Source: an uncultured Bacilli bacterium (GTDB lineage: Bacteria; Bacillota_I; Bacilli_A; RF39; UBA660). From it: a stretch of 36,949 nt of DNA. The notes beneath the pieces are model-generated. The model saw only the letters and a program-made list of their open reading frames with translations. It made no database searches and was not told the origin of the DNA. Location of the stretch: assembly GCA_947628235.1 (NCBI GenBank), contig CANQZC010000015.1, positions 1 through 36,949 on the forward strand. The letters run 5' to 3'. This document shows positions 1-7,553 of this stretch, one piece after another. The translations under genes were made by a program, and so were the position numbers. Every line of letters starts with the position of its first letter. Positions within the stretch are counted from its first letter, which is position 1.

Positions 1-29
1 GTATCAAACTTATGTCTTTTTATAAAATA

Positions 30-65
30 AAATAGTGTCAGTGATTTTTCTCACCAACACTATTT
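30..65 (+). terminator. Hairpin, possible terminator of an upstream off-window gene
   Basis: Positions 30-38 (aaatagtgt) pair with 57-65 (acactattt), and an inner gtga/tcac pair (41-44 with 51-54) extends the stem. No clean T-run follows on the + strand, so it could also be the 3' end of a transcript entering from the left. Nothing codes upstream of it inside the window. Confidence 0.45.
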
Positions 66-142
66 ATAATACAACCAGATTTCATTCAAATATGAAGTCT
101 TTTTTTCTAATTTATAATATGTAATAAATATTAAAAAATAAA

Positions 143-151
143 TGGTATAAT
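143..151 (+). promoter_or_regulatory. Extended -10 promoter (TGGTATAAT)
   Basis: TGGTATAAT lies 54 bases before the preferred start of the unknown protein at 205. No convincing -35 box is visible, as expected when a TGn extension compensates for it. Confidence 0.55.
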
Positions 152-204
152 AAAATTTAGTTAATTCAAAAGTTTTGCAATTAAAAATATAGGTGGTGAA
201 TTTT

Positions 205-843
205 GTGGATCAAAAAGATTTTGAATGGCGTTGGTGTCTTGTGGGTAATATTATTGATACCCGTCTATATGGCGAAGAACATGAATTAAAAGAAGGCACT
301 AAAAATTTTTCACCAGGAACAAAAGTATATGTTAATAGATCGCAGTGGGGAGATGGTGGAGATCAACTTATTGTTATTGGAAAACCGAAAGATAGAAAAC
401 AATATATTGAGTGCGTAATTAGAAGAGATTTTATATGTAACTGGCGATTACAAAAAGTTTATTCTCCTACTGTTTTAAATAAGATAAAAAATTCTAAATG
501 GGATTGGTGGAAAAATGATAATGCTAGCAAAAATTTAATTAAATATTTAGCAAAAGCAAGAAATGAAGATGAAAATCAAAATGAAAAATATCATTATAAT
601 ACAATAAAAGATTTGATTATAAATATAGAAAAAATTTCATTATCAGAAGATACTTATAATAGAATCAAAAATCAATTAAATTTAAATAAAAGACAAATCA
701 TTAAATATTGCAAGAATAAAATATTGGATAATGAATGTAACATTTATAGAGATGGTAGGAAATTTTATTGTGAAGTAGAAAATTTGAAAATTGTTATTAA
801 TGCAATTAATTATGAGATTTTATCCATAGAAGTTAATAAGTGA
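205..843 (+). CDS. Conserved hypothetical protein, Trp/Cys-rich N-terminus
   Basis: Protein of 212 residues with no assignable enzymatic motif. The N-terminal half is rich in Trp and Gly (WRWCLVG, SQWGDGGDQ, NWRLQKVYSP, SKWDWW) and looks like a compact beta-rich fold. The C-terminal half is Asn/Lys-rich and mostly helical. I have an impression of similar N-terminal sequences in short unknown proteins of gut Firmicutes, but this is memory, not a search. The start is taken as the GTG at 205 because AGGTGGTGA (191-199) sits just upstream; GTGs at 193 and 196 lie inside that ribosome binding site. No signal peptide or membrane segment is seen. The gene is monocistronic, driven by the extended -10 at 143-151, and very AT-rich compared with the genes after 6.5 kb, consistent with an accessory gene. 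Confidence 0.75.
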   Translation: MDQKDFEWRWCLVGNIIDTRLYGEEHELKEGTKNFSPGTKVYVNRSQWGDGGDQLIVIGKPKDRKQYIECVIRRDFICNWRLQKVYSPTVLNKIKNSKWDWWKNDNASKNLIKYLAKARNEDENQNEKYHYNTIKDLIINIEKISLSEDTYNRIKNQLNLNKRQIIKYCKNKILDNECNIYRDGRKFYCEVENLKIVINAINYEILSIEVNK

Positions 844-1034
844 AATGTTAAATTATATTAGTTAAACGAATGAAAACAATGTTTCCATTTTGTTTCCAAA
901 ATACTAAATATTTATAGTAATAATAGTAACATAAATACTATATATACTAAATGTTTCTTGTCCAATGCTTTCAACGAATAACAATAGTTACACATAGTAA
1001 TATAAATACTATAAATATCAAAAGCGCAAGAGCA
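844..1034. other. AT-rich spacer, no gene seen
   Basis: This is the first half of a 404-base gap between coding genes. It holds two loose copies of an AT-rich phrase containing ataaatactata (about 932 and 1002), which is weak enough to be chance. The rest of the gap (1035-1247) carries a decayed SEC-C motif, a strong terminator, a short repeat and a promoter, listed separately. Confidence 0.5.
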
Positions 1035-1072
1035 TGTGGAAGTGGCAAGAATACAAGAACTGTTGTGGCAAA
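1035..1072 (+). pseudogene. SEC-C zinc-motif remnant, copy 1 (frameshifted)
   Basis: The bases read CGSGK in one frame and, after one missing base near 1049-1053, continue as YKNCCGK in another. Together they recreate the end of a SEC-C motif (family pattern roughly CPCGSGKKYKKCCG). The first Cys of the usual four is absent (Ala instead). The same stretch recurs, unbroken, at 2162-2203. This looks like the 3' end of a lost SEC-C-tailed gene. Confidence 0.6.
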
Positions 1073-1073
1073 C

Positions 1074-1117
1074 AAACTCGCGAACCCTTATAAAATAAGG
1101 GAAAAACGAGTTTTTTT
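1074..1117 (+). terminator. Strong intrinsic terminator
   Basis: Outer arms aaactcg (1074-1080) and cgagttt (1107-1113) enclose a perfect inner hairpin, cccttat/ataaggg (1085-1091 with 1095-1101). Seven Ts follow (1111-1117). It lies directly behind the SEC-C remnant, as expected for the original end of that lost gene. Confidence 0.85.
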
Positions 1118-1159
1118 CTTGTTCCAATTTTTAGGCAATTTTTAATGAAAAATAACGAT

Positions 1160-1178
1160 TAGATAAGTTTTAGATAAG
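1160..1178 (+). repeat. Short repeat tagataagtt(a)ttagataag, copy 1
   Basis: This copy and the one at 2018-2037 differ by a single inserted base and flank the gene at 1248-2000. Each copy is itself a tandem of tagataag. The role is unknown; candidates are a regulator site or traces of recombination. Confidence 0.5.
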
Positions 1179-1216
1179 CTTTTTAAATGGTTAAAATTTA
1201 GAAATGGATTATTTTA

Positions 1217-1225
1217 TGGTATAAT
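1217..1225 (+). promoter_or_regulatory. Extended -10 promoter (TGGTATAAT)
   Basis: TGGTATAAT lies 22 bases before the start at 1248, close enough for a very short 5' leader holding only the ribosome binding site. Confidence 0.6.
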
Positions 1226-1247
1226 ATATATGTATGGAGGCTACAAT

Positions 1248-2000
1248 ATGAATAATAACTATGAAAATAATAAAATTAGTGATAATAATGTCAATAGAAC
1301 AGTACAATGGGGAAGTCAATTAGCTTTTTCATATACACAAATTGCTAGTGATTATACACAAAAATTAATTGATGCATATAACTCATCTTTAATGCTAGAA
1401 AGAGATTGGCAAAAACTATCACATTCAAGTGAAGCATTAAGTGAAATTAGACCTGATTATTTTCAAACAAGTTTGAAAATGTTTGCAGTTAAAGCGTTTA
1501 CTTTAGAACAAACAAGGAATGCATACTTGGAATATGTAAGAGGATTAGATGAAAAAGGTTTAGAAGAATTAATTGGTCAAGTTAAAAAAGTAGTACAAGA
1601 TCGGGCAAATGCTTTTAATAATTCTGCTCCAGAACTTCGAAATGAAGATGTAAAACAAGAAATTCTTAATATTTTTGGTAAACCAGTCTTAGGATCAATT
1701 TATTCAGAATTATATGGACTATATGTTCAATCGTTAACAGAAGAAGAAAAACAAACATTAGCTACATGTGATACTGAAAAAGCATTATTGGATAGTGTTA
1801 GAAGAACAAGAAGGACTGGAGAAGATAAATTTGAGCAAGTCCACGAACTACAAATCGAATCAGTTAAAAGAGATGGATTCTCTTCTACAGAAATTCCGTC
1901 CATTATTTCTTCTATAGAAAAAGCCTCTGTTATAGCATCAAATGAATTAAAAAAAATGGATATTGTAGATCAATTAGATTCACATCATAGATTAGTTTAA
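1248..2000 (+). CDS. Hypothetical helical protein
   Basis: Protein of 250 residues, not recognised. It is largely helical and charged, with no signal peptide, membrane segment or Cys cluster. An Arg-rich patch (VRRTRRTG) lies near residue 190 and the Asn-rich N-terminus looks disordered. The start is the ATG at 1248 because GGAGG (1236-1240) sits seven bases before it; the ATG at 1230 lies upstream of that site. The gene has its own extended -10 promoter. It is flanked on both sides by the tagataag repeat and a decayed SEC-C tail, which suggests local duplication or turnover. AT content is high, like the other genes in the first 6 kb. Confidence 0.75.
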   Translation: MNNNYENNKISDNNVNRTVQWGSQLAFSYTQIASDYTQKLIDAYNSSLMLERDWQKLSHSSEALSEIRPDYFQTSLKMFAVKAFTLEQTRNAYLEYVRGLDEKGLEELIGQVKKVVQDRANAFNNSAPELRNEDVKQEILNIFGKPVLGSIYSELYGLYVQSLTEEEKQTLATCDTEKALLDSVRRTRRTGEDKFEQVHELQIESVKRDGFSSTEIPSIISSIEKASVIASNELKKMDIVDQLDSHHRLV

Positions 2001-2017
2001 AAACCAAATCGTTTTTT

Positions 2018-2037
2018 TAGATAAGTTATTAGATAAG
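2018..2037 (+). repeat. Short repeat tagataagtt(a)ttagataag, copy 2
   Basis: Second copy of the repeat at 1160-1178, starting 18 bases after the stop codon of the unknown gene it flanks. Confidence 0.5.
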
Positions 2038-2104
2038 TTTAAACTGCATTGTTAGAAAATTAGACATCACTTTTTTACAATTTCTGAATAAGTTATTAAA
2101 ATTT

Positions 2105-2206
2105 ATGAGCAAGAAAGCCAAATTTTCAAACAAAAAATTACTTAGTTATTTTAATGGGTTATCTTGTGGAAGTAGTAAGAAATATAAGAACTGTTGTGGT
2201 AAATAG
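2105..2206 (+). pseudogene. 33-codon ORF ending in a SEC-C motif, copy 2
   Basis: From the ATG at 2105 the frame is open for 33 codons and ends CGSSKKYKNCCGK followed by TAG. That is a near-complete SEC-C tail with three of the usual four Cys; Leu sits where the first Cys would be. The same frame is open back to a TAG at 2030, so this may be the surviving C-terminus of a longer gene. There is no good ribosome binding site before the ATG. It could be a real SEC-C microprotein, but a remnant is more likely given the broken twin at 1035-1072. Confidence 0.4.
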
Positions 2207-2223
2207 CCCGTAAAATAAGGGCT
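2205..2223 (+). other. Small hairpin after the SEC-C tail
   Basis: agccc (2205-2209) pairs with gggct (2219-2223) around a loop gtaaaataa. It resembles the inner hairpin of the terminator at 1074-1117 (shared taaaataaggg) but lacks a T-run, as if a terminator had decayed. Confidence 0.4.
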
Positions 2224-2272
2224 TGCGAGATTTTGAAAAATGAAAAAAATCTAAAATGGAGTGCAATAAAGT

Positions 2273-2908
2273 ATGAATTTATATGAAAGAAATCAAAAAC
2301 AAAGAACTTTCTTTAATGAAAAAATAGATTCTTATGACCAAGTACATGAAACCTATATGGAAACTAAAAAAATGTTAGCTGATTGTTTAGATAAAGATAC
2401 AACTAAAATTTTAGACTTAGGTGCTGGAACAGGTTTGGAATTAATTCATTTGTTTGAAGTATATCCTAATGCATCTGTAACGGTCATAGATATTTCAGAA
2501 AACATGTTAAGAGAATTATCAAAAAGAGATTTTGCGAATCGTGTCACAATGATTTGTGGAGATTTTTTTGAAAAAGATTTTGGTAATAATTATGATGCAG
2601 TAATTTCTACCTCAGCATTACATCACTTTAAGCCAGAAGAAAAAAGAATTTTATATAAAAAAATATTTGATTGTTTAAAGAGTGATGGTTTATTTTTAAA
2701 TTGTGATAAAATAAGTTCAAGTCAAGAAGAACAAGATCATAGTCTTTATGAACTAGAAAATAACATAGACAACTACAAACATATCGATACACCATTAACT
2801 GTTGAAAATGAAATAAGTATTTTGGAGCAAGTTGGCTTTGTTGATATATTCTCTAGCGAAGTTGATAAAAGTAATTATAGGTTAATAAAAAGTAGAAAGG
2901 GAAAATAA
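2273..2908 (+). CDS. Class I SAM-dependent methyltransferase
   Basis: Protein of 211 residues with a Rossmann-type SAM-binding domain. Motif I is ILDLGAGTG (about 46-54), the acidic end of strand 2 is VTVIDIS (about 74-80), and the later motif reads DAVISTSALHHF, as in small-molecule methyltransferases of the UbiE/type 11-12 group. It ends with the usual substrate-side region (LTVENEISILEQVGF). Substrate unknown. GGAG lies upstream of the ATG at 2273 at slightly long spacing. It is convergent with the AraC regulator and the two share a terminator region. No partner gene suggests a pathway; it sits among unlinked accessory genes. Confidence 0.88.
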   Translation: MNLYERNQKQRTFFNEKIDSYDQVHETYMETKKMLADCLDKDTTKILDLGAGTGLELIHLFEVYPNASVTVIDISENMLRELSKRDFANRVTMICGDFFEKDFGNNYDAVISTSALHHFKPEEKRILYKKIFDCLKSDGLFLNCDKISSSQEEQDHSLYELENNIDNYKHIDTPLTVENEISILEQVGFVDIFSSEVDKSNYRLIKSRKGK

Positions 2909-2950
2909 TTGTTTTTGAAAGAAAAGTATTTTATATAATATAAAATTAGA

Positions 2951-2986
2951 AAAAGTCATCTATTGGATGACTCTTTTATTTTTTTT
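2951..2986 (+). terminator. Intrinsic terminator between convergent genes
   Basis: agtcatc (2954-2960) pairs perfectly with gatgact (2966-2972) across a tattg loop. A T-rich tail follows on the + strand and an A-rich tract precedes it, so it may also act for the minus-strand gene ending at 2992. Confidence 0.85.
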
Positions 2987-2991
2987 ATTTA

Positions 2992-3453
2992 TTATAATTT
3001 ATATTTTTTAACATAATTATTAAAGCGTGGTTTCCTATGATTTAGATAATTTAAAGCATTGGCTTTGATACTACTGATTCTAGATACATTATATAGAATT
3101 TTTTCTTGTTCTGAGGATGTTACATATTTATAATTCAAATACTTTTTATAGGTAATTGGACTTACTCCTATAATCTTTTTAAAAGTTTCAGAAAAGTATT
3201 CTAAAGAATTAAAACCGTTTTTAAAAGCAATACTTAATATATAATTATCATCTCTGAAAAATAGTAAGCTATTATATATTCTCATAGTATTGATATATCC
3301 GTGGATGGAAATATTTAATTCTTTTTTAAACTTTTTCATGATATAGGTTTTATTAAAGTAAAATATTAAACTTAACTCTTCAATTGTGATTTCCTTATTA
3401 ATGTTATTGTTTAAGTATTCTAAGATATTACATATCAAATCATTAGAGTACAT
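2992..3453 (-). CDS. AraC-family DNA-binding protein (HTH domain only)
   Basis: Protein of 153 residues. Residues about 8-106 form the double helix-turn-helix of AraC/XylS regulators: EITIEELSLIFYFNKTYIMKK is the first HTH, and the second contains SIAFKNGFNSLEYFSETFKK with the family-typical GVSPITYKKY ending. The N-terminal effector-binding domain of full AraC proteins is absent, making it a MarA/SoxS-sized member with a Lys-rich tail. On the minus strand AAAGGTGA precedes the ATG at 3453; an ATG six codons upstream lies before that site. It diverges from the VirD4-like gene at 3552, so the shared 98-base spacer may be where it acts (inference). It is the only minus-strand gene recognised in the window. 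Confidence 0.85.
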   Translation of the reverse strand: MYSNDLICNILEYLNNNINKEITIEELSLIFYFNKTYIMKKFKKELNISIHGYINTMRIYNSLLFFRDDNYILSIAFKNGFNSLEYFSETFKKIIGVSPITYKKYLNYKYVTSSEQEKILYNVSRISSIKANALNYLNHRKPRFNNYVKKYKL

Positions 3454-3518
3454 CGAATCACCTTTATTCATTATACCATTTTAAAGACCATTTTTGTTTA
3501 AATAAACAAAAAAGTAAA

Positions 3519-3527
3519 TGATATAAT
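3519..3527 (+). promoter_or_regulatory. Extended -10 promoter (TGATATAAT)
   Basis: TGATATAAT lies 24 bases before the start at 3552, in the spacer between the divergent AraC regulator and the VirD4-like ATPase. Confidence 0.6.
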
Positions 3528-3551
3528 GAAATTGTGAAGGGAGTGATATGC

Positions 3552-4901
3552 ATGGCATATTCAAGATGGGCGACAGAAGACGAATTAAAGTCACAGTTAA
3601 CGCAAATTAGTTATGATTCTGAAATAAAAAAATCAGGAGTTCCTATGATGTATGATGATAGTCATCTTTATATTAGAGATGATGAAGCCCATACTATGGT
3701 TATTGGTTCCACAGGAAGTGGTAAAACGCAAGCAACGATGTTACCTCAATTAAGGCTTGCAATGAAAGCAGGGGAATCTTTTGTAATTCATGATGTAAAA
3801 GGCGAAATTTATAATTTACTATCTGGTGAATTAAAGAAAAAAGATTACAATACGATTATCATTAATTTAGATAATCCAACTTTAGGAAATAATTTTAATC
3901 CTCTAACATTACCTTATGAATTATATAAGAGAGGGGAAAAAGATAAAACTATTGAGTTATTAGAAAGCATTGGATATTATTTTTGTTGTAATGAAAAGTT
4001 TGATTCTCAAGCAGATCCATTCTGGGAAAATTCAGCTATCGCCTTATTTATAGGTTTATCTTTGTATCTATTTGAAAATGCAACAGAGGAAGAAGTAAAT
4101 ATTAGTAGTTTATTAAATGTAGTGTCTGACTTTGAAAAATTATCAGACGAAGTAAAGAAAATGGATAAATTATCAGCAACTTACATTAACTTATCTAATG
4201 TTGTTCTTGCTCCAAGCGAAACGAGAGGAAGCATCATTTCTGTATTTATTCAAAATATGAGATTATTTGTCGCAAGAGAATCTTTATTAAAACTATTATC
4301 TTCTACAAACTTCGATATTGAAAATATTCAGAAAGATAAAACAGCCTTATTTATCATTAGCAATAGTAAATCTGTTTCTAAAAGATTAATTCCTTTAATT
4401 ATTGAAGAATGTTATTTTGCAGCTACGATGACGAATGATAAGACGCATAGATTAAATATCGTTTTAGATGATTTTGAAAATTTAATTCCAATTAGAGAAT
4501 TTAATAATATGTTGACATTAGCGCGTGGAAATAATATAAAATTTAGTATTTATATAAGAAGTATCTTAGAATTAAGAAATATCTATGGTGTTGAAGGTGC
4601 TGAAATATTGAAAATGGTATTTGGAAATATTATCTACCTATTAGCTAATGACATTGAGACATTACAAGATATTTCAAAACTATGTGGTAATCAAGCATCT
4701 GAACACGGACTAGAACCTTTAATTTCTGTGGAAGAATTAAAATTACTTCATCACTTTGAAGCAATCGTTTTAATTCCTAGAATCTATCCTATTAGAACTA
4801 AATTATTACCTGATTATCAAATTGATTGGAAATTCAGTGAAGAAAAGGTTCCTATGCCAGAACTTGAAAACAAAGTTGTCAAAACCTTTAGTATAAAATA
4901 A
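3552..4901 (+). CDS. VirD4/TraG-type coupling ATPase, soluble form
   Basis: Protein of 449 residues of the type IV coupling protein family, the ATPases that feed DNA or protein substrates to conjugative channels. Walker A is IGSTGSGKT (about 51-59), followed by the family-typical SFVIHDVKGE. NNFNPL and the Walker B stretch LNIVLDDFENL (about 301-311) are also typical. GAAGGGAGTG precedes the ATG at 3552; the in-frame GTG at 3534 is upstream of that site. Full-length VirD4/TraG proteins have N-terminal membrane helices; this one starts directly with a soluble region and shows none. No relaxase, VirB4, VirB6 or pilin gene is in the window, so it is not part of a visible conjugation module. It may be a remnant of an integrated element or a repurposed translocase. 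Confidence 0.85.
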   Translation: MAYSRWATEDELKSQLTQISYDSEIKKSGVPMMYDDSHLYIRDDEAHTMVIGSTGSGKTQATMLPQLRLAMKAGESFVIHDVKGEIYNLLSGELKKKDYNTIIINLDNPTLGNNFNPLTLPYELYKRGEKDKTIELLESIGYYFCCNEKFDSQADPFWENSAIALFIGLSLYLFENATEEEVNISSLLNVVSDFEKLSDEVKKMDKLSATYINLSNVVLAPSETRGSIISVFIQNMRLFVARESLLKLLSSTNFDIENIQKDKTALFIISNSKSVSKRLIPLIIEECYFAATMTNDKTHRLNIVLDDFENLIPIREFNNMLTLARGNNIKFSIYIRSILELRNIYGVEGAEILKMVFGNIIYLLANDIETLQDISKLCGNQASEHGLEPLISVEELKLLHHFEAIVLIPRIYPIRTKLLPDYQIDWKFSEEKVPMPELENKVVKTFSIK

Positions 4902-4918
4902 ATCGGTTTATCATTGGT

Positions 4919-4951
4919 AAAGAGGTAGCACGAATTTGCTATCTCTTTTTG
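4919..4951 (+). terminator. Intrinsic terminator of the VirD4-like gene
   Basis: agaggtagca (4921-4930) pairs with tgctatctct (4937-4946), with one G-T pair and flanking A-T pairs. A T-run ends at 4951. Confidence 0.9.
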
Positions 4952-4984
4952 TTTCCTATAGAAATAAAAATATAAAAGAAAGTA

Positions 4985-4993
4985 TGATATAAT
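4985..4993 (+). promoter_or_regulatory. Extended -10 promoter (TGATATAAT)
   Basis: TGATATAAT lies 28 bases before the start at 5022 and directly after the preceding terminator, making the kinase gene a separate transcription unit. Confidence 0.6.
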
Positions 4994-5021
4994 AAAAAAA
5001 ACAATAAGTGGAGTTGATTTT

Positions 5022-6011
5022 ATGAATATCGATGATTTTTTTAAAAAAATCGTAGTTAATTTGGAATTAGGTAAATTGATAGAGGAACCATCAAGAGTTA
5101 GTGGCGGATTAACTCATAAAATGTATAAGATAACGACTGATAAATCTAAATATATAGTAAAATTATTAAATCCAAATATTATGAAAAGACCTACTGCTTT
5201 GGAAAATTTTAAAAAGGCGGATAATTATGAAGAAATATTAAAAGAGAATCATATTGATGCCATATATTCTTTAAAATTCCATGGTAAAAAAATGCAGATT
5301 CAGGATCATCAATATTTTTATGTTTATGATTGGTATGATGGAAAATCTCTTACCGATGACGAAATCAAAAAAGAAAATTGTGAAAAAATAGGAAGAGTAT
5401 TATCTCAAATTCATAATATCACTATAAAGGAAGATGTTTGGAAAGAACAAAAGAAAAATATTGATTGGCAATATTATATGGATTTAGCTAAAACTAAAAA
5501 TTCCCCTATTTATAATTTATTATTTGATAAGATGGATATACTAAATGATAGTATGAATAAAGGAAATGAAGTGATAAATCGATTGCCAAACTATATTGCG
5601 CTTTGTCATAATGATTTAGATAGTAAAAATGTTTTGTGGATCAATGATGATTTTAAAATCATTGATTTAGAATGTTTAGGATATTCTAATCCTTATTTAG
5701 AATTATTTACATTAGCTTTGTGTTGGTCAGGATATGAATCATGTCATATAAATTTTGAATTATTTCGAGCATTTCTGAATAGTTATTTTGAAAATTCAAA
5801 ATTAAGTAAAAATATTGATTGGGAAGTTTTATATTACGCTAATAATGGTAGGTTAGAATGGCTAGAATATAATATCAAAAGAGCTTTAATGCTAGAAACA
5901 GATTCTCAAGAAGAACAAAAACTAGGTATTCGTGAAGTAAGGGAAACAATGAATCATATTATCTATTATGACTCTCTAAAAGATGGAATACTTAAAAATT
6001 GTAAATATTAA
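5022..6011 (+). CDS. Aminoglycoside phosphotransferase (APH)-family kinase
   Basis: Protein of 329 residues with the APH/choline kinase fold. A Gly-rich start (SGGLTHKMYKI, about 27-37) and Lys at IVKLLN (about 47) form the nucleotide site. The catalytic loop is CHNDLDSKNVLW (about 195-206), with Asp198 as expected base and Asn203 as metal ligand. The second metal motif is IIDLE (about 213-217) in place of DFG. The arrangement resembles choline/ethanolamine or small-molecule kinases as much as drug kinases, so a resistance role should not be assumed. GGAG lies before the ATG. It is a single-gene unit among accessory genes. Confidence 0.8.
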   Translation: MNIDDFFKKIVVNLELGKLIEEPSRVSGGLTHKMYKITTDKSKYIVKLLNPNIMKRPTALENFKKADNYEEILKENHIDAIYSLKFHGKKMQIQDHQYFYVYDWYDGKSLTDDEIKKENCEKIGRVLSQIHNITIKEDVWKEQKKNIDWQYYMDLAKTKNSPIYNLLFDKMDILNDSMNKGNEVINRLPNYIALCHNDLDSKNVLWINDDFKIIDLECLGYSNPYLELFTLALCWSGYESCHINFELFRAFLNSYFENSKLSKNIDWEVLYYANNGRLEWLEYNIKRALMLETDSQEEQKLGIREVRETMNHIIYYDSLKDGILKNCKY

Positions 6012-6220
6012 ATTGGATGGAATAAAGTATCCTAAAGGAGAAATTAAAATTTTAATAGAATGCCTATGTTAGAAAGCACCTATTGAAATAATAGTGGTAT
6101 ATAAATTTGTATGTGAAATTTACCATAATTGGAATATGATAGAGTAAAAAATTCATCGTTGCGTAATCTCTTGTTATATGTTAGAATAAATTCGTAATAC
6201 AATATAGAAATGGAGAAAAA
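6012..6220. other. Spacer, no gene seen
   Basis: AT-rich and without an open frame preceded by a ribosome binding site. An AAAGGAG at about 6033 leads into no reading frame of note. Confidence 0.4.
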
Positions 6221-6325
6221 ATGAAAGCAAATGCAAAAAATATTACGATAGCAGTACTCGTTGTTGTAGGAATTATGTTGGTTGCTTTTATTACAGTAAA
6301 TTTATTACCTAAAAGTGTGTTGTAA
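6221..6325 (+). CDS. 34-residue single-pass membrane microprotein
   Basis: A short gene of 34 codons plus stop. GGAG precedes the ATG at good spacing and a perfect terminator starts at its stop codon, so it looks like a complete unit rather than a chance frame. The product has a basic N-terminus (MKANAKN), one hydrophobic helix (ITIAVLVVVGIMLVAFI) and a short tail (TVNLLPKSVL). Function unknown. Candidates are a membrane-complex subunit or a small regulator. It has its own terminator, so it is not simply the leader of the thioredoxin-fold operon that follows. Confidence 0.6.
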   Translation: MKANAKNITIAVLVVVGIMLVAFITVNLLPKSVL

Positions 6326-6348
6326 AGATTCTTCTAGAATCTTTTTTT
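6324..6348 (+). terminator. Intrinsic terminator of the microprotein gene
   Basis: aaagattct (6324-6332) pairs perfectly with agaatcttt (6336-6344) across a 3-base loop, followed by Ts. It begins inside the TAA stop. Confidence 0.9.
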
Positions 6349-6397
6349 GATGCTTTTGTGAAATTTCTTCGTATCTTATTTTATTTTAGTCAATTTA

Positions 6398-6426
6398 TTG
6401 AATAATTATTGGAAATATTATATAAT
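6398..6426 (+). promoter_or_regulatory. Housekeeping sigma promoter TTGAAT-N17-TATAAT
   Basis: -35 TTGAAT (6398-6403) and -10 TATAAT (6421-6426) are 17 bases apart. This is the likely promoter of the thioredoxin-fold operon starting at 6486. Confidence 0.75.
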
Positions 6427-6485
6427 AAAAATGGTAATTTCAAAAAGGATATTGGAATTATAAAAACATAATTTTAGGAGGATAT

Positions 6486-7538
6486 ATGGCAAAAAATACA
6501 AAAAGTGGAAAAACAGTAGATGCTGTTTATGAAGAAGAAATAAAGCCAAGAATAGCAAAGAAAGAAACAAAAAAAGAAATAAAAGAAGAAAAGGTTGAAG
6601 AAACGAAATTTGAAGACCCTAGACGTACAGGATTAAGTGATACTTCTAGAGGAGTGATTATTGGCGTTGTCTTAACCGTTTTGATTGGTGCAGTTATCTT
6701 GTTATTAGTATTAGCTGCGAATGGTGGAGAGAAAAAGACCTCTGCGGGAAATAGTTCTTTAGCAGATAGTTTAGATGATTATTTAAATAGAGATGAACCA
6801 ACCTTAATTGTATGGGCACAAACTACTTGTGGTTGGTGTCAACTTCAACATCCATATATTGAAAGAATTGCAGAAATGTACGATCTCGATTATTTATTTT
6901 TAAACTATGATCAATTATTAACAGGTACAGAAACTAGTGAAGATGATGTTATTCAAACATTACAACCTTATGCTGATAAATTAGGAATTACGCTAGTATC
7001 TACTTCTACTACCAAAGCAGATGGTACCCCAACATCTCTTATCGTTCAAAAAGGAAAAGTACTTTATAAACATAGTGGTTATATGAATGGTCAAAGTTAT
7101 ATCGATTTCTTAATTCAAGGTGGCATTCTAGATAAGGGTTCTATTTATAAGGATGAAGATGCCTTAGAAGAAATTACTTATTCTAAGTTTAAAGAATTGG
7201 TAAAAAATAAAGAAGAAACTGTTATTTTATTTGACTATTATGAACAATCTGGGGAAACTACTTTGGATGAAAGAAAAATGTTAAATGAGTTATCTAAGAA
7301 ATATGGATTTAAGGTATATCATTTATCTGCTTTCAACTTTACAAAATCAGATACTTCTGCATTTATTGATCAACTTGGAGATTTAGGATATTCTACAGAT
7401 GCTTATAAAGAAAATAAGAGTGTTAATATTCCACTTCTTATGGTTGTAAAGAAGAGTAAGATTGTATGGCATCAAGATAGTAATATGGAAATTGATGACA
7501 TTGAAGCAGAACTTAAAAAAGCAAATATAATTAAATAA
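6486..7538 (+). CDS. Membrane-anchored tandem thioredoxin-fold protein (CGWC)
   Basis: Protein of 350 residues. A Lys/Glu-rich cytosolic tail (1-55) is followed by one membrane helix (about 56-79) and two thioredoxin-like domains placed outside the cell. Domain 1 (about 100-215) has the redox motif CGWC (115-118) and the cis-proline signature TPT (181-183). Domain 2 (about 218-350) keeps the fold pattern but has DYYEQSGE where CxxC would be, so it is probably structural or substrate-binding. An AGGAGGA site precedes the ATG. This is the first gene of an operon with two related proteins (15- and 22-base gaps), all ending in similar NIIK/GVIR tails. Likely role: disulfide reduction, formation or isomerisation at the cell surface. 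Substrate unknown. Confidence 0.85.
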   Translation: MAKNTKSGKTVDAVYEEEIKPRIAKKETKKEIKEEKVEETKFEDPRRTGLSDTSRGVIIGVVLTVLIGAVILLLVLAANGGEKKTSAGNSSLADSLDDYLNRDEPTLIVWAQTTCGWCQLQHPYIERIAEMYDLDYLFLNYDQLLTGTETSEDDVIQTLQPYADKLGITLVSTSTTKADGTPTSLIVQKGKVLYKHSGYMNGQSYIDFLIQGGILDKGSIYKDEDALEEITYSKFKELVKNKEETVILFDYYEQSGETTLDERKMLNELSKKYGFKVYHLSAFNFTKSDTSAFIDQLGDLGYSTDAYKENKSVNIPLLMVVKKSKIVWHQDSNMEIDDIEAELKKANIIK

Positions 7539-7553
7539 TTTGGATGTGATATT

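Noticed and set aside
912..1145. Open frames on both strands across the first SEC-C remnant
   Set aside because: Neither has a ribosome binding site; both run through the terminator hairpin at 1074-1117.
5022..6011. Aminoglycoside resistance gene
   Set aside because: Only the general APH/choline kinase fold is supported; nothing identifies a drug substrate.
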